Position numbers and translations under genes: made by a program. Positions 10,705-23,249 of a stretch of DNA of 64,000 bases are shown one piece after another. Location: the NCBI GenBank assembly GCA_016165875.1, contig JABBOT010000013.1:12063435-12127434 (forward strand). Reading direction: 5' to 3'. The notes below the pieces were generated by a model that did not search any database, was not told the DNA's origin, and saw only the letters and a list, made by a program, of their open reading frames with translations. The first letter of the stretch is position 1, and each line of letters starts with the position of its first letter. This stretch comes from Acanthopleura granulata. Its lineage: Eukaryota; Mollusca; Polyplacophora; Chitonida; Chitonidae.

Positions 10705-11423
10705 GTAAGAAATTAACGACAAATAACTGACACATTGTATGAATGATTGATGATATTTTGATCATTCTGTCCCGGACAAATGATCGCTTAACGCACTAAC
10801 CTATGACACTTTTACATAACCCTGGTTTGTAAATGTGGCACGTCCTGCCTTTGATAGTCTGCCAAGACATCTAGATGACAGACACACGGGGTGCCGTGGA
10901 TGTTGCATAAATATATGCTTCGCTGTAAAACCCCGTTTTTTATTTATACACATTAAGGCTCCAGAAATCCCATTTCTGTTGGGACATAAAGGTTGATAAA
11001 TGACAGATCCACGCAGATGCCTGTCTTTATCTTGCTAGGTTGGGTCGATATGGGGTAGGGTAAGTCTCATGACGCTGTCATTGTGAAGCGGTATGTCCGC
11101 ACCGGGTGAATCACAAGCAAAAACAGAAGAACAGTGTTAGTAACTTAAAAAGGGCTTGCAATACACTGGCATTAATACGAGTTCCAGACGGGTTTTAAAA
11201 GGCAGGTTCACGGCTGATAAGATGTGCGTTTTGGCTTCAGATTTAGAATCCAGGGTTTGGAAAGGAGTTCAATGGCAACACAGCATAATTTGAGAAGGTT
11301 CATAGTATAAAGTCGGTCAGAGGGTGTTACATGTAAATCTTTCACAGACAGGGCACGAGAAAGAGACTGAATTGTTACATTTAGCCCCGCTATGTGGGTC
11401 CTGTTTAATGTATGTATTTCTCC

Positions 11424-11674
11424 GATTGGTGTTTTACGCCGTACTCAAGAATATTTCACTTATACGACAGCGCCCAGCATTATGGTGGGAGGAAACCGGG
11501 CAGAGCCCGAGGGAAACCCACAACCACCCGCAGGTTGCTGGCAGACCTTCCCACGTCCGTTCGGAGAGGAAGCCAGCGTGAGCTGGACTTGAACTCACAG
11601 CGAGGGCATTGGTGGAAGGCTTTTGGGTCATTGCGCTGCACTAACGGGCTAACCGACTGAGTCATGGAGGCCCC
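11424..11674 (-). mobile_element. tRNA-derived SINE, nearly full length
   Basis: The best complete copy in the first half of the window, about 250 bp from the TTGGTGTTTTACGCC end to the tRNA-like head GCCTCCATGACTCAGTCGG. It lacks the long AAAT tail. Confidence 0.85.
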
Positions 11675-11954
11675 GGGTCCTATTTAATAGAAAAGTTCTA
11701 CGCACATCAGTAGCCTAACCAACCACTCCATTCAAACCAGGGGTCTCTACAGTCACAGGCAGCACATCATACTTACAACAGCAAAAGCTGGAAAGACCAG
11801 ATAAGCTAATTACTTAACAAGACACCATTATAGGTCCATGCTTCCTCGCATAAGCGTGACATTACTAAAGAGACAGGCTTGGTCATTCACTGGTATAAGA
11901 GAGATAAGCACATCTTAACACTGGCGATGAAGATCCCACACATCAGCTGCACTG

Positions 11955-12055
11955 TAACAGGAACCGGATGTTTACAATGCTGAAAAGACTGTTGCGCTAG
12001 AGAATTAGGCCGATCGTTGACCACGACGACCTGAACGGAACTGACAAGAACAAAC
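11955..12055 (+). repeat. Module H fragment
   Basis: GTTTACAATGCTGAAAAGAC then ACGACGACCTGAACGG. Confidence 0.4.
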
Positions 12056-12569
12056 AAAGTTGCGCAAGTGAACTACTTTGCTGTATCAAAAATGTCAAAC
12101 AATCTGGATTCGCGGGTTCTCTAAAAATTTATCGGACATATAGTATTTGTGGAACGTAGCTGGATCTGTACCCTGACATCGATGGCAGGTGTGTCTGTAC
12201 TTATTAGAAGAGACGTACGTGAAGGCTTAGTTAGCAATGTACAGTTTAATAGCTTGATCTAAGGCATAGTGATCAAAACATTCGTATCATTTACATCGAC
12301 TATAAACCTGAAACACACTGACCTTCCGCCATCTGTCTCGCTCTCCAGATGACCCACAAGTCAGGGTCAGGTGGGGGCTAGACCGATATGTGCTTTGATG
12401 GAAATCCCCAGGTTTTGAAAGTCAACGGTTGCGTATGGCGATTTGCCAATTTCCACACTGTAACCTCCGCTTCGGTGTAACTCTCTGTGTTGTAGTCTTT
12501 TATATTATTTTCTTGCATAAAGCGGTATTCTGCTGGTGGACTAAGCATCCCCGAGGACGGGTCACTTTA

Positions 12570-12790
12570 CGTTCTTTTCATGTTATTGTGGATTGCGTGT
12601 GATGACAGCAGAGCATTTTGGATGAATCTACACCAGTAACGTAAAATGCATCGCAGTTTACTTTAATACAAATCTTTTCACCTAATTCTCTTTAACCCAT
12701 TGATATAGTGGCGGAGTAAGATGTTATCTTTTTAACAATTACAAATACACTTAGAGTAAAACCTTAACTGAGGTAAAATGACAAAATTGT
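12570..12790 (+). repeat. Module F, copy 2
   Basis: GTGTGATGACAGCAGAGCATTTTG to AACTGAGGTAAAATGACAAA; matches copy 4 throughout. Confidence 0.6.
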
Positions 12791-13289
12791 AATATAAGAT
12801 AGCGTCTCGGACTTTTTTTTACATCTAATCAGTTAGGCTCTACATAAGGAAGTCACATAAACTGGACAGTTGTCTGATTCTGAAACAGTAAATCGGCTCA
12901 TAGGCGAAGTGTCAGCGACCAAGCATCAATGCTGTTTACCTTAAGAAGAACGATCTATGAGATCGCATATAACATAGGCCTGCGTAACCCAGTTACATGG
13001 AGGTCTTTCGGTTGGGGCAACGTGTCGTCTAGTAAACGTGTTCGATTTTAAACGCGAGCGCTCTGCACACGTGTGCAGTACAAACTACTGACAGTAGCAC
13101 ACATGCAATCCAACCGACCCTGATAACTTCAAAACCTAACAGGAACATCTAACCGATCCTCACTGGTATTTGTAATCCCCGGATGCCCAGTATACGCATA
13201 TAGTTGGTACAGCTGGAGTTGCAGAGGAGGAAATCTTGGGTAGGTAAATAAAGAGATGAACAGTCTGGGTTTACACAAGCGACGAGAGA

Positions 13290-13340
13290 CTGACTTGGCA
13301 CCATTTCTGTTGATGAAGACGACCTGAGCAATAACATCAG
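13290..13340 (+). repeat. Module H fragment
   Basis: GTTGATGAAGACGACCTGAG only. Confidence 0.35.
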
Positions 13341-13569
13341 AAGTTATGAAGCTTCCACACTCATGTGTGTGATTCTTAATAGGTTCTTCCTATTTCTCTG
13401 ACAGATTTGTTCTGTGTACCCGTTCACGTAAGAACATTTTCACTTTTTCCCCATATTATTTTGTACACATTACCCGTTTAAAAATCTAACTACTCGCGTT
13501 TGTTCTGTCAGCCTGCGTCCCATCCAATGGCCCATGCAAGACTTTGGTCATCCTTTGGTCCTAAATATG

Positions 13570-13650
13570 ATCAGCGTCCGTCATATTAAATAGCCCCGAG
13601 ACAAACCCAGCAGTGTAAGGATGAACGACAAAGCCCTTAACAAGGCAAAC
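13570..13650 (+). repeat. Module J, copy 1
   Basis: TTAAATAGCCCCGAGACAAA, CCCAGCAGTGTAAGGAT. Similar phrases also occur at 28262 and 28388. Confidence 0.45.
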
Positions 13651-13943
13651 ACCCGATTCGAAGTGTAGGATTTTACGACGACTAAAAGACTGTGGTGTAT
13701 GCAACAAGTCATGAAGTCTTGGCCAGATGTAGCCGTGAAGGGCTTTGAACAGTAGCAAAAGTTCATAACCATGTCGTCAAGTTTAAAAAATTTGAACTCG
13801 TGGCGCTCCGTGAACTGGTCACACGTCTTCACTGATTTTCGTGATTTCACAGTGGCATTGTGACACGCCGGGGTGTAAGTTTTGTGAACTTGGTGGAAAT
13901 GCCTCCTTCGACACCACGACTAGGTCTCTGTTTCAGTTTGGAT

Positions 13944-14010
13944 CGCCTCGGTGCCCTGGTGGTTAGAGCGTTGTGGTTTCAATCCCTGCTTGGGTGATAC
14001 GTAAGGAAAC
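13944..14010 (+). mobile_element. Head of a second tRNA-derived SINE type
   Basis: CCTGGTGGTTAGAGCG (A-box-like) and GGTTTCAATCCC (B-box-like) are spaced more tightly than in a real tRNA and differ from the main SINE. A fragment of the main SINE body follows at 14026. Confidence 0.35.
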
Positions 14011-14025
14011 AGGATATCAGGATAC

Positions 14026-14070
14026 CGGCGGCCAGCATTATGGTGGGAGGAAACCGGGCAGAGAGTTGGA
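14026..14070 (-). mobile_element. Short fragment of the main SINE body
   Basis: Only the GGCGGCCAGCATTATGGTGG segment and the following GGAAACCGGGCAGAG remain. Confidence 0.7.
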
Positions 14071-14079
14071 TATAACAAG

Positions 14080-15900
14080 GCTACAACTTTTTGATAACTA
14101 AAGGAGAGTCCGGTCTACGGTGTTATATGTATTCATCTTTATTATGTTACGCTGTTGCGCAAAATATCAGCTGATGGAGCGTCCCTAATCAAAGGTAAAA
14201 CTGTTCACAAGATGAAGTGGAATGCAGTGACGTAACCATGAAGCAGCCGTACTTAATTACATCGTCAGTAGTTGAAATAAAAACTTGAAGATGGAACAAC
14301 CTGAACACTTGATTATTGGGAGACATAAATCGTTGACGTTATAATAAACTAAAGACTTTATGTACAGGCAACAAAATCACTTGACGATGGGAACATCATA
14401 AACATTTTTCCCACAATTATTGTAAACAAACAATACAAGCATTTCTAAAGAAAACAAAACAATAAGTATACGTATACAAGCACTTGTGCCTCGCATGCAG
14501 CGAGTTAGAGAAAGAGTGTCAGCGATTTTAATAAATTTTCGCATAAGGCGACACAAAGCCACAAACCCTGGCTGGCTAGATCGACTCAAAATCAGTCTTG
14601 CTGCTGTGAACCGGTTTTTGTCGCCGTGAACCGACTCTTGACCAATGCAGTCGGCTGCAGCAAAATAATCCTGGCTTCAGATGCCTGACGAAATGTTCTT
14701 CCTTTTTCGGGCAATGCGATGGATATTTTGTTAATAAAGTTTTTTTAGAACATGCATGGTGTCAAAACCTAATCAAGAAGAAGTACCAATGGACAAAGGA
14801 TTCTCTACTTTTATCAGTAGAAGGGACTAGTGATGAACTATATAGCTTTATTGTCCGCAGATTTGTAGAGCTACGCCAACGGTTCCTTCCGCGTACAATT
14901 TACTGGCTTCGTAACATGGCCTTTCCCCTACTTATCAAGCTAATTGCCTTTACATAAGTCCACTGCATCCAAGATTCTTGATAGGTGAAACTGATCTAAT
15001 GGTGTTCTGATTAGATAGTGTAATCTCACGTCCTATGTACCAATGCTGGGTTCCATAGTTTTCTTGTAACGACAGTTTGTCAGTGTATGCACTCCCTGTT
15101 TATGAACAACATAACAAGTGTGTTGAACATATTTAGGCGATAGACACAGTAAATGAGTATGCTTGCCACAACATAACTGAAATATTGACAATGGGGCTTT
15201 TAACGGTAGGCAGTCATCTTTTACATGTTAACGTCACCAAGGTTGCCGATTTCCATATGTTTACTTCCATAGCCAAGACATTAAAAGAAATGTGGAAAGT
15301 GTATTGTTCTTATTGTTTGTCTCAAATTTCAGTTCTCACGAAGTAATGTCTGGCAGGTTACGTCCGCGAGAGCCGCTAAGAGAAAGGAATAAATAAGAAA
15401 GATTCTTTTACAAAAACCTATAGTGACAACAGGCTGGGCTTTCGTCTGAAACTCAAAACACAATACCCTGTTAAATCCATTTTAGTCTTTCTATAGCCAC
15501 CCATAACTGCTGCTCAAATGTTTTGCGCATCGTGACGGTAAGTGTTATCAAGGCACCGCTATGTTCATGTGATGTCGTTTGTGGCGATGTTAAACATTGC
15601 ACAGATAATAAACTTTGTGTCGGTTTGTATGCCCCAAGTCTAATTATCGACAGTAATGACGCAGTCAAAAGATTTTGCGTTCGATAAATGGCCTTGTTCT
15701 CCTGGGAATCCGGGCGAGTGAGGCGGTCATTAAGTGTTATGCTCACCTTAATCTCTTTTTTCAAGAACACATGTACATCACTGGTGCAACATGCATGCAG
15801 CTAATTATTGTAGAAGTAATCTAACTATTCCCTTGGTTTACGTCGACTGTATTTCCATTTTGTGGGTGAGTTTTTTTCTGACCAGGTCTAACAAGCTATC
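14080..15900. other. Unresolved stretch
   Basis: No repeat module was matched. A minus-strand donor-like site at 15730 (AAG/GTGAGC) with a short open frame upstream is noted, but has no partner exon in phase. Confidence 0.4.
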
Positions 15901-15957
15901 AACAGATATCCTTTTTCGCGTTTCTAATTTGTGTTGTCAATTTGTTAAATTCCTGGG

Positions 15958-16020
15958 ATAAAAAAAAGAACAAAAAACAAAAAAAAACAAAACAAAAAAC
16001 AAAAACAGCAAGAAAAAACA
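15958..16020 (+). repeat. A-rich low-complexity tract
   Basis: Runs of A separated by C or G. It inflates a 157-codon minus frame with poly-phenylalanine. Confidence 0.8.
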
Positions 16021-16239
16021 CACAGCCCAGGCAATTATCACAGTTATGTAAACGAAAGCAATATGTATTTTTTGAATATTTTTCAGCGTCGACAGGTAGA
16101 CTCATCATAACCAATGAAATGTATTGTTCGTGAGTGTTCTTCCGGATATGGCATGCAAACACTGCATACAACGATGTGATTTTACTGCGATTTGGACCCT
16201 TTTGACCCAATTCTCCAATTCGTAAAGCACAAGCTTCCA

Positions 16240-16380
16240 CTACTATATAGTATGTATACCTGTTGAAGCAGATCAGGCCGACATATTGATGAAACTGATA
16301 GACACCACCACAGACAGCTTGTGCTGTAGCAATTCCAGCGTTAGTGACGAAGATGCTACCGTGACTGTTCATTTCCGATG
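16240..16380 (-). repeat. Module K, minus-oriented copy
   Basis: The minus strand reads TCACTAACGCTGGAATTGC, TATGTCGGCCTGATCTGC and AACAGGTATACATACTA. It also looks like a 124-bp exon (acceptor TTTTTCCAATGCTAAACAG, donor GTATAC) with 40 open codons. Repeat or exon cannot be decided by eye. Confidence 0.4.
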
Positions 16381-16459
16381 CATCTGTTTAGCATTGGAAA
16401 AAAAATGTATGCCAGTCCGCATTTCAGACTTTTTAAGATTATCCATGCTATAGTGTCGT

Positions 16460-17340
16460 AGTGTTGCGTACTTGGCTAAAGTGTCTTGACACGAGTCTGG
16501 GCGACGCACGCTAAAGATACATGACATTGCTTCAATAATTTAGGATGCCCTTTGTTAGTAAGTACAACACATAAAACGACATACTACTGGATCCAAGTGG
16601 GATAAAGGTCTGGTGGTTTTCTAGATCCAATAGTGTGATCATATAGACAGGTCATACTCTTCAGCATGCATTGTACTTAGTCTCAAAAGAATAGGCCTGT
16701 TCTTATATCAATATAAAGGACATCAACAATGCAGAGAAACTGAGTCCTGGTTTCAGGAATTCGTTAGCTGTCAGTTGCTGAAAAGATTTCTGTGCAAAAC
16801 CAATGGCTAATGATGCATTTTAATGTTTATCACCCAATAACTTGTCACAAAAAACACGAAGCAGACTTATGAAAGACTGCCTGATACATGTATTGAGTCA
16901 ACACTATGTATGAGACCATACATGGCCTTCAGTTGATTGACGGTCTGTTTTGCTTTGCCGATGTCCAAGGCGGGATCACGTTAATGTGAGATCGATATAG
17001 GCTATGCTGAAAACCCCCTTGTTTTGATTAAGTGGACGCGTTTCTAGAGACATCAAGCCTTCCGAACTCTTTACTTATGTTCCTCTGCGTGTACACATGG
17101 CAACTCCGCGAGGGTGGATTTACTTACGTTTGGCAGACAGGTTTGATAGGGAAGTCGAATAAGTGCTACACTTGGGGTATTGTGAAGACGAAAGTTGATG
17201 ACAAGGGCGAATTACCAGTAACCACAGGACAATGTTTCATCGATACGACGAGGGGGTGACAAACAATGGCAATAAGGAAGTCGGATAAGTCCTACACTCC
17301 CCTGCTTAGGGGAGACGTAAATCAGGGCCTATGGGCGGCT
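16460..17340 (+). repeat. Module G, copy 2
   Basis: AAAGATACATGACATTG, GTGAGATCGATATAGG, GGGAAGTCGAATAAGTGC, GGCGAATTACC, then a second GGAAGTCGGATAAGTCC at 17277. The internal repetition suggests local duplication. Confidence 0.6.
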
Positions 17341-18094
17341 TGTTAGCCACTACGGTACACGGTAAAGAACACTTAAAGATATTTGAAACCATAGGCTTCG
17401 AGTTAAGGTGACAAAGGATTTATACATCATTTGGAGCTCTTCGAATTCGGGGTTTGATAAAGGCATTTGAAGGCATGAAGGCAGATCTCGACCAGGGGTA
17501 ATTACAAGGTTCTTCCACTAACTTCATTTATACAAAAAGCACGTCTTAACAGTTATTCCTGGCGTCACTGCGTTTCGCCTCAAACATAATCAGTCTCTCA
17601 ATACAAAAGATATCATAGCGTGGATGAAATACAAACAACATCTCCTAAATCCCAGCTTCTATAAAGGGTGTAACAAATACGGTTTAACTCTGTGACATGA
17701 TTTAATATGCTACGGCATAACTCAATTACGTGAGTTACATTGGACTGAGGTCGATTCAGCTTAGAAAAACATTTCCGGACAAAGCCTTTGCGTTAAAAGC
17801 CTTCCGTACACATGAGTAGTATACATGAAGACAGCTTTCATGCAAGGAAACTAGTCGAACCACATGACTGGCGGATTTTATATATACTGTTCATACATGC
17901 ACAGATACGTTTGTAATTTCCGGTTCCTTGTATAAAGTGTACACCTATAAGTATAGATTTAGTACAGTTGTAATTATAATGTACACTGGAGGAAGACTTA
18001 GACAGGCAAAATAAAGAGATAATAACATTCGTGAACAATAGGGACGAAGACTCAGGAAGAGACAGCGCGTAATTTGTACCCCGTGACATCGGTT

Positions 18095-18185
18095 CCTGGA
18101 TGTTTATAATTTGAACCATGCTGAAGACAGTGCAATTTCATCTGTAGACGAAGACGGCCTTAGCAAAACGGATAGCACATAGAGT
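18095..18185 (+). repeat. Module H fragment
   Basis: GATGTTTATAATTTGAACCA, GCTGAAGACAG and GACGAAGACGGCCTTAGC. Confidence 0.4.
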
Positions 18186-18250
18186 ATACTATACATCAAT
18201 CTATATCGTGCCCTGTCTCCCCTAGCTCCAGCTGTCTGATATGGGTTTCC
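18104..18250 (-). CDS. Candidate terminal exon, 48 residues
   Basis: It follows a strong acceptor (TTGTTTTTTTAACCCAG) and stays open for 49 codons to TAA. The first 20 residues (GNPYQTAGARGDRARYRLMY) look protein-like. The end overlaps a copy of module H, so the stop may have been supplied by a repeat. No family recognised. Confidence 0.2.
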   Translation of the reverse strand, partial: GNPYQTAGARGDRARYRLMYSILYVLSVLLRPSSSTDEIALSSAWFKL

Positions 18251-18399
18251 CTGGGTTAAAAAAACAAAAAGCAACATTGTACTGTTACTTAAAAAAAACA
18301 GGCCACATTTAAGCAAAGTATGCATCATGTAAAACGCCATGTCATGCTGATTCCAAACATGGTCTTTATTGTTTTTTGTGTTTTTCTACAGGGAATAAA

Positions 18400-20200
18400 A
18401 TGAAAAAAAATTGACTGAGGTGCCATCGTGGACCTGTTGGGTCGTATTGGAAAGGCTGAAGCACGGTGACGTCACAGATTCTTTCTTACTGGTAAACATG
18501 TTGTAACTGCTATGTGTCCACATAAAATGCAGGTATTGTATTACATTATATTCACGTAAAACGTAGACATATAGTAATCAGAGGATGTTTAGCAGCTAAG
18601 AAGAGTCTATGACGTCACTTTCCTTCAGCCTTTTCAATATTGCCCAAAAGGCCCATACTGAATGAAACTCACGGCTGGAAACAGCTTGAAATTGTTTTTT
18701 AAATTACAAATATTTTGTTTAAATGTGATCTGTTCTTTTAGTCCGTATAATGACAAAATCCACAATTCTTCTTCAATACGTATACTAGCGTGTGCCCGAC
18801 CTTCTGTGAGCTGTAACATTTTTGGTGACCTCTCCCTTGCTGAAGACAGCTAAAAAGCAAAATAGATTGATGAAAACTGTGAGGAAGAACATCCTTTATT
18901 GACGGTTAAGAGAAAGGTAGAAAACGTCAAAACATTACGGCTTCAGAAATGTTCGCTCTCGGCTTTGTAAACATTCATTTATGAGAATTCCTTGAAAATG
19001 CTTTTGTTTATAGAGTGTGCGGCAGGATAAGGGTTTTAGGGAGCTCCTATGTTCTTTGATTCTGTGACTGTCAAGGGGAAAATCGGCATCCGAGTGAATT
19101 GCCCGGGGTCATAGAAATATAATTCAAGTGAGAGATCGAGGAGGTAAAGTACATTTAATTGCAATAACACAAACGGAAGAGCCTAATTTCAGTCAGGGAG
19201 ATGAAAGAGCCTTTTGCCAGGAGATTATTTTACTTTTCATACCCTGTAAAGAAAATCCCTGTCTGCATAGAGTAGAAAACTATGACAAGAAACACTGCTG
19301 ATGGTACTAAGATAATAAAAACATTCTCCAGTACGAGCAGCAATTCGCAGAGGAGGAAGGACAACAAAAACACAGTCAGATAAAGTGTATAATGTATATC
19401 ACATTTATTAAAAATAGAGATTTCATGGGTTGTAAGAAGAACTGTTTGATGGTACTCGTGAGCAGGCCCCACATGATTGCCCCAAGTGTCCGTACCACAA
19501 CCATACAATGGGAAGGGGGCATTGTTACACCAAAAACTGATTGCAGTGCAACGTGACCAATGCTACAATGTAACGGTTTCCATTGTAACGTCAAGATCCC
19601 GCTGTCGGGCGTTTGACGGTTCCCTAGTGTTTGTCAACGACCAAATATGTGTATATTTAAGACAGGCACAACTGGGAGACAATGCTGACCCAGCCCACAA
19701 CATTAACCCACCAAAAAAACACCAAACACACCATGTTTAATTTTTTATTCACGAAGGAATCAAGGAATTTTGATTTCTAGAGAGGTGTACACAAATATAT
19801 GACGAGTCTTCTTCGGAAGTAGTATGACAGTCTTTACATCCAACCAGAGAGATTGATAAACAGCAGGGTTTAAATCAGCACACAAAAGAATTGTTGTTAG
19901 TGTCAAGACGAGGGGATAAAGTGCACTGGCGTTAATGAACAAGGTCTGTCAAAGACATTTCCAAACGACTGACTTCACAAGACCAGGGATTTATGTGTAC
20001 TGCCGATATTTGGAAATCAGGCTTTGAAATAGAAATCCCAAGAAATAACAAACAAATAGATGCTTAGGTGCTACACAGAATTCAGTTTACAGACCAGTAA
20101 CGGCCGTAGAAGGGGAGTCTTGATTAGTAGTCTAGGTGTGAAGTGCATAGGCGCATGCGACGTTAAAGGAAAATCAGTGAATCGTAACGCAAGATGAAAA
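18400..20200. other. Unresolved stretch
   Basis: A strong plus-strand acceptor at 18391 leads into stops in all frames. Otherwise nothing recognisable. Confidence 0.4.
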
Positions 20201-20224
20201 ACAACACGCTAGACATTCCTTGTC

Positions 20225-20650
20225 TGGTAACAGGCATTACCGGGGTAAATAATAAGAGGCCGTAATTTACCTGCTCCAGGTGGCCATTTTCTACCCACCA
20301 CACTTCCGTCGCTTCTCTGGTTTTATTTCCCATGCCGCGTCTTTCATCCTGTATGCCTGCATAAACCAGGATTTTTCTGGTTGTGTTGCTTTCGTCTGTT
20401 CAATGTGATGACAACAGCATTTAGAATAATTCTAGGGCAGTGGCGCTTACTAGATGGTCAATGAGAGCACTGTATTTTTTGTTACTCAATCTTGCTTAAA
20501 CCATGGTGCTAGGGGTCGTATAACTCGCAACTATTTAAGGGGAGAGAAAAAAATCATATTCAAGTTAAACTGACAAGAGGCCGCATTTCATCGGTAACGT
20601 GTGACTATTTGCCAAGCACGTCGCTGTTGACTAGTTATGTTACACCAGCT
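20225..20650 (+). repeat. Module F, copy 3 with extra 3'-end piece
   Basis: The main copy is at 20395-20650. A separate 3'-end piece at 20240-20345 (AAGAGGCCGTAATTTACC to GCTTCTCTGGTTTTA) precedes it, so two copies overlap or are nested. Minus-strand splice-like signals at 20270 and 20370 are probably fortuitous. Confidence 0.55.
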
Positions 20651-20720
20651 TTTTTCACTGCTTGTGCTATTGTTTTGTATTCATAACCCGTTTTCGAATG
20701 CCACCATTCATGTCTTTGTT

Positions 20721-20737
20721 CCCCCCCCCCCCCACCG
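20721..20737 (+). repeat. Poly-C tract
   Basis: Fourteen consecutive C bases; length may be uncertain. Confidence 0.8.
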
Positions 20738-20769
20738 CAGTTCTGTCAGGAATTCATTCACCATTTGCC

Positions 20770-20870
20770 CTAAGTCCGATCACCTGGGGTTATTTATGCT
20801 AAATAGCCCCACGCACCAGACAAACCCACCAGTGTGTGGATTATCCACAAAACCACTAACAGCGTAAAGA
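20770..20870 (+). repeat. Module J, copy 2
   Basis: TAAATAGCCCCACGCACCAG, ACAAACCCACCAGTGTGTGG; directly between modules F and B. Confidence 0.45.
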
Positions 20871-20904
20871 CATTTTCCCACCTTTATTGCGTTTACGTAG
20901 TATA

Positions 20905-21215
20905 AGCTTTCGTAACATTCGTATACCAGCCGTAAACCAAAATGGGAATTCCAGGTCATTAATCGTAAGACCAATTTAAAAAACGACGATAAAACTAAAA
21001 ACGCCGAAGAACCAAGAAAATATATAAAATATTACAATTAGGACGAATTCATACGAATTGAGAAGCAGTCAAAAGCTTCCAATGACGACTAAAAGACAAA
21101 ATGAATGTCCTAGGCGGTTGAATAGAATTAGTACCCAAATCATGTACCATTTGCATATAGTGTCGATAATAAAATCTATATCTCAGTTGCGCTTTGATTG
21201 CAACCGTCCGTACAT
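20905..21215 (+). repeat. Module B, copy 2
   Basis: All landmarks are present, including GAAGCAGTCAA and the TATATCTCAGTTGCGCT end. It follows modules F and J closely, an order partly repeated at 49.7-50.5 kb. Confidence 0.65.
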
Positions 21216-22034
21216 CCAACATAACGATCATACTCAACCCGATGACACTGAAGTCAGATGTCTTTGTGATGTCTTGTTGGTGTCGTGTTTCTGTTACGAC
21301 AAGCCGTGATGGTTCCGTGAGCTTTTGTATCCAATGATGTCGTGCTACTGCTTAACCTCGACACTACATAAATTACCTATTTGGGCATTTGTAAGCCATG
21401 ATATAACGTCCAAATTCCCTCGGTGCATCAAACCGCCGATGTAAAGAATATGCCTTCAGCCTAACAGAAAGCATCCATAAAATACCGTCGGTGCCCCAGA
21501 GAAATTTCAACACATATACTCTAGGCAAGAACAGGACTACTTACAAGGACGCACGTCATCACTTTGTGTGGCAAACGTGACGTCACAACACCTCCATTTC
21601 CGGTAGACTACACCAAAAGCAATGCCAAGCCGTCGCTACATGCTGAACACACAGAACTGTATGCATTCATCTCCTACATATGGTTAGCGCTCACTAGAAG
21701 TTATGTGGAGAAAACACCCAATCCGCTATATATCTGACGTAACGCAGTAGGCCTATAAAGTAAAAGACACCCTTACAGATGTCCTTTCATTCGCATACTT
21801 TTTATACATAGCGGGCTAAATTCTAAACCAAGAACGTTAACAAAGTGCTAAAAATATTAGGAAAAGAAGGCAAAAGGGCTTTTCTTGTCGTCAGCTGTGG
21901 GTGATCATATTTCCGTCACATAAATAATATGCGGAGAAGGGCACACACACAAAACGTGCAACGAGCGATATAAAGAAGGCACTAGCTACACTGGTGTACA
22001 AACGTTTGCTGTACATCGCATATTACACCAATGG

Positions 22035-22400
22035 CGTCAAAGTATTCTCTTCACAAAGACAAATTAGGATCAGCATATTTATTAATGATCATTCCACTTG
22101 GCGGGTTTCCCAGGTGAGCAAAGGAACTCATTAGAGGTAATATATTTTCACTGCGTAATTAATACCCTGAGGACTACTGAAAGGGTGTAATGAAAAAGGT
22201 GAAATATCTTTTCACTGGGTAATTAATTCCCATTTAACTAGACTTGAAAACACAAGAAGGAACACGATGTGATGTTGATACGTAAAGCGTGAAAACAGGT
22301 GAAAGGGCAATCTATAAATAACCAGGTCAAGTTAATTATCAGTACAAGGTTTAACTTTACATCAATAACAACAGCCGATACACACTGGGGACACGATAAC
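22035..22400 (+). repeat. Module C, copy 1
   Basis: Landmarks are ACAAATTAGGATCAGCA, GCGGGTTTCCCAGGTGA, TAATTAATAC, an A-rich ACACGATGTGAT block, and a TATAAATA box followed by ATTATCAGTACAAGG. A GTAAGG donor-like site lies shortly after, at 22413. Confidence 0.65.
22313..22320 (+). promoter_or_regulatory. TATA-like box in module C copy 1
   Basis: TATAAATA, with TCAGTAC (initiator-like) about 25 bases downstream. The same position is kept in the other two copies. Confidence 0.35.
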
Positions 22401-22914
22401 ATTTACTGTAAAGGTAAGGAAGAGATTCGAGTAGCATTCAGTGTAGATAATTCCTAAAGATGCTGAACTGGATTTCTCAGTGGGCACGGAGCAGTAATTG
22501 TGATGTTTTCATGTGAAGACTCTCCGCTGTTTTCAGATTTTGGTCTAACGGATAAACCGTGATAACCAGTATTTTCACAAGGATGCTACAGTATTGTATC
22601 ACTGTATATTTCCCTGAATGTCTCCCTTATCAATGGAGTCGCTCTTGTAATCTGGCAGAAATCTGTTTCAGAGAAGTGAAATCTGAGATAAGCAAGCGAA
22701 GCATCAGTACATTTTATGCCCTCACACAGAAATGATTCTTTCAACGTGTTGATAGTAGAACAAATACGTGGGAGTGAATACACTGCAATAACTTTAATAT
22801 GAAAAATTGCACGATTAGTGTTTAACGTCACAGTGAATATACTTGAGTCATATCGCGAGAAGAACATGCTACATCAAAAAAAAAAAAAACGTAGTGGACT
22901 CGACATAAAGATGC

Positions 22915-23165
22915 CAACATCCAAACCTAGGTTTTCGTATTCCAGCCGTCAACCAAAAACAGATCGTAAAGAAAGGAGCAGCATACCTTGTACGAAGAGC
23001 TTAGGTGTAGAACGTCAGTCAGAATGGGTGCAACCGGTCAATACTCAGAAGTCAGTGTCCAAAACAACATTTACAACAAACAGCATGGGAACGCAAAGCT
23101 ACATAGACACTCCCAAATTAGGGTCGGAAAAAAGAAGCAGTCAGCAAATTTCAATAACACCACAA
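22915..23165 (+). repeat. Module B, copy 3 (rearranged)
   Basis: TTCGTATTCCAGCCGTCAAC and GAAGCAGTCAGCAAATTTC bracket about 150 bp of unrelated or diverged DNA. The 116-codon frame here is probably not a gene. Confidence 0.45.
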
Positions 23166-23249
23166 TGATTGAAGCTGGTTATACATATCAAACATTGATA
23201 TCTGTTCAATGCGATCCATTTATCGGGCGTCTTGTTCCAAATTAAGAGG

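Noticed and set aside
11324..11665. Several overlapping 60-85 codon frames
   Set aside because: They are translations of a SINE on both strands. The same applies to frames at 2883, 30669, 39157, 49217, 51021-51359 and 63667-63953.
13944..14010. Functional tRNA gene
   Set aside because: A and B boxes are present, but they are too close and a clover-leaf cannot be drawn; treated as a SINE head.
15899..16372. 157-codon minus-strand frame
   Set aside because: Its C-terminal half is produced by an A-rich tract on the plus strand, giving poly-phenylalanine. Only the first 40 codons are discussed, as module K.
22818..23168. 116-codon basic, serine-rich plus frame
   Set aside because: It overlaps a rearranged module B copy and begins in a poly-A tract. 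No splice signals bound it.
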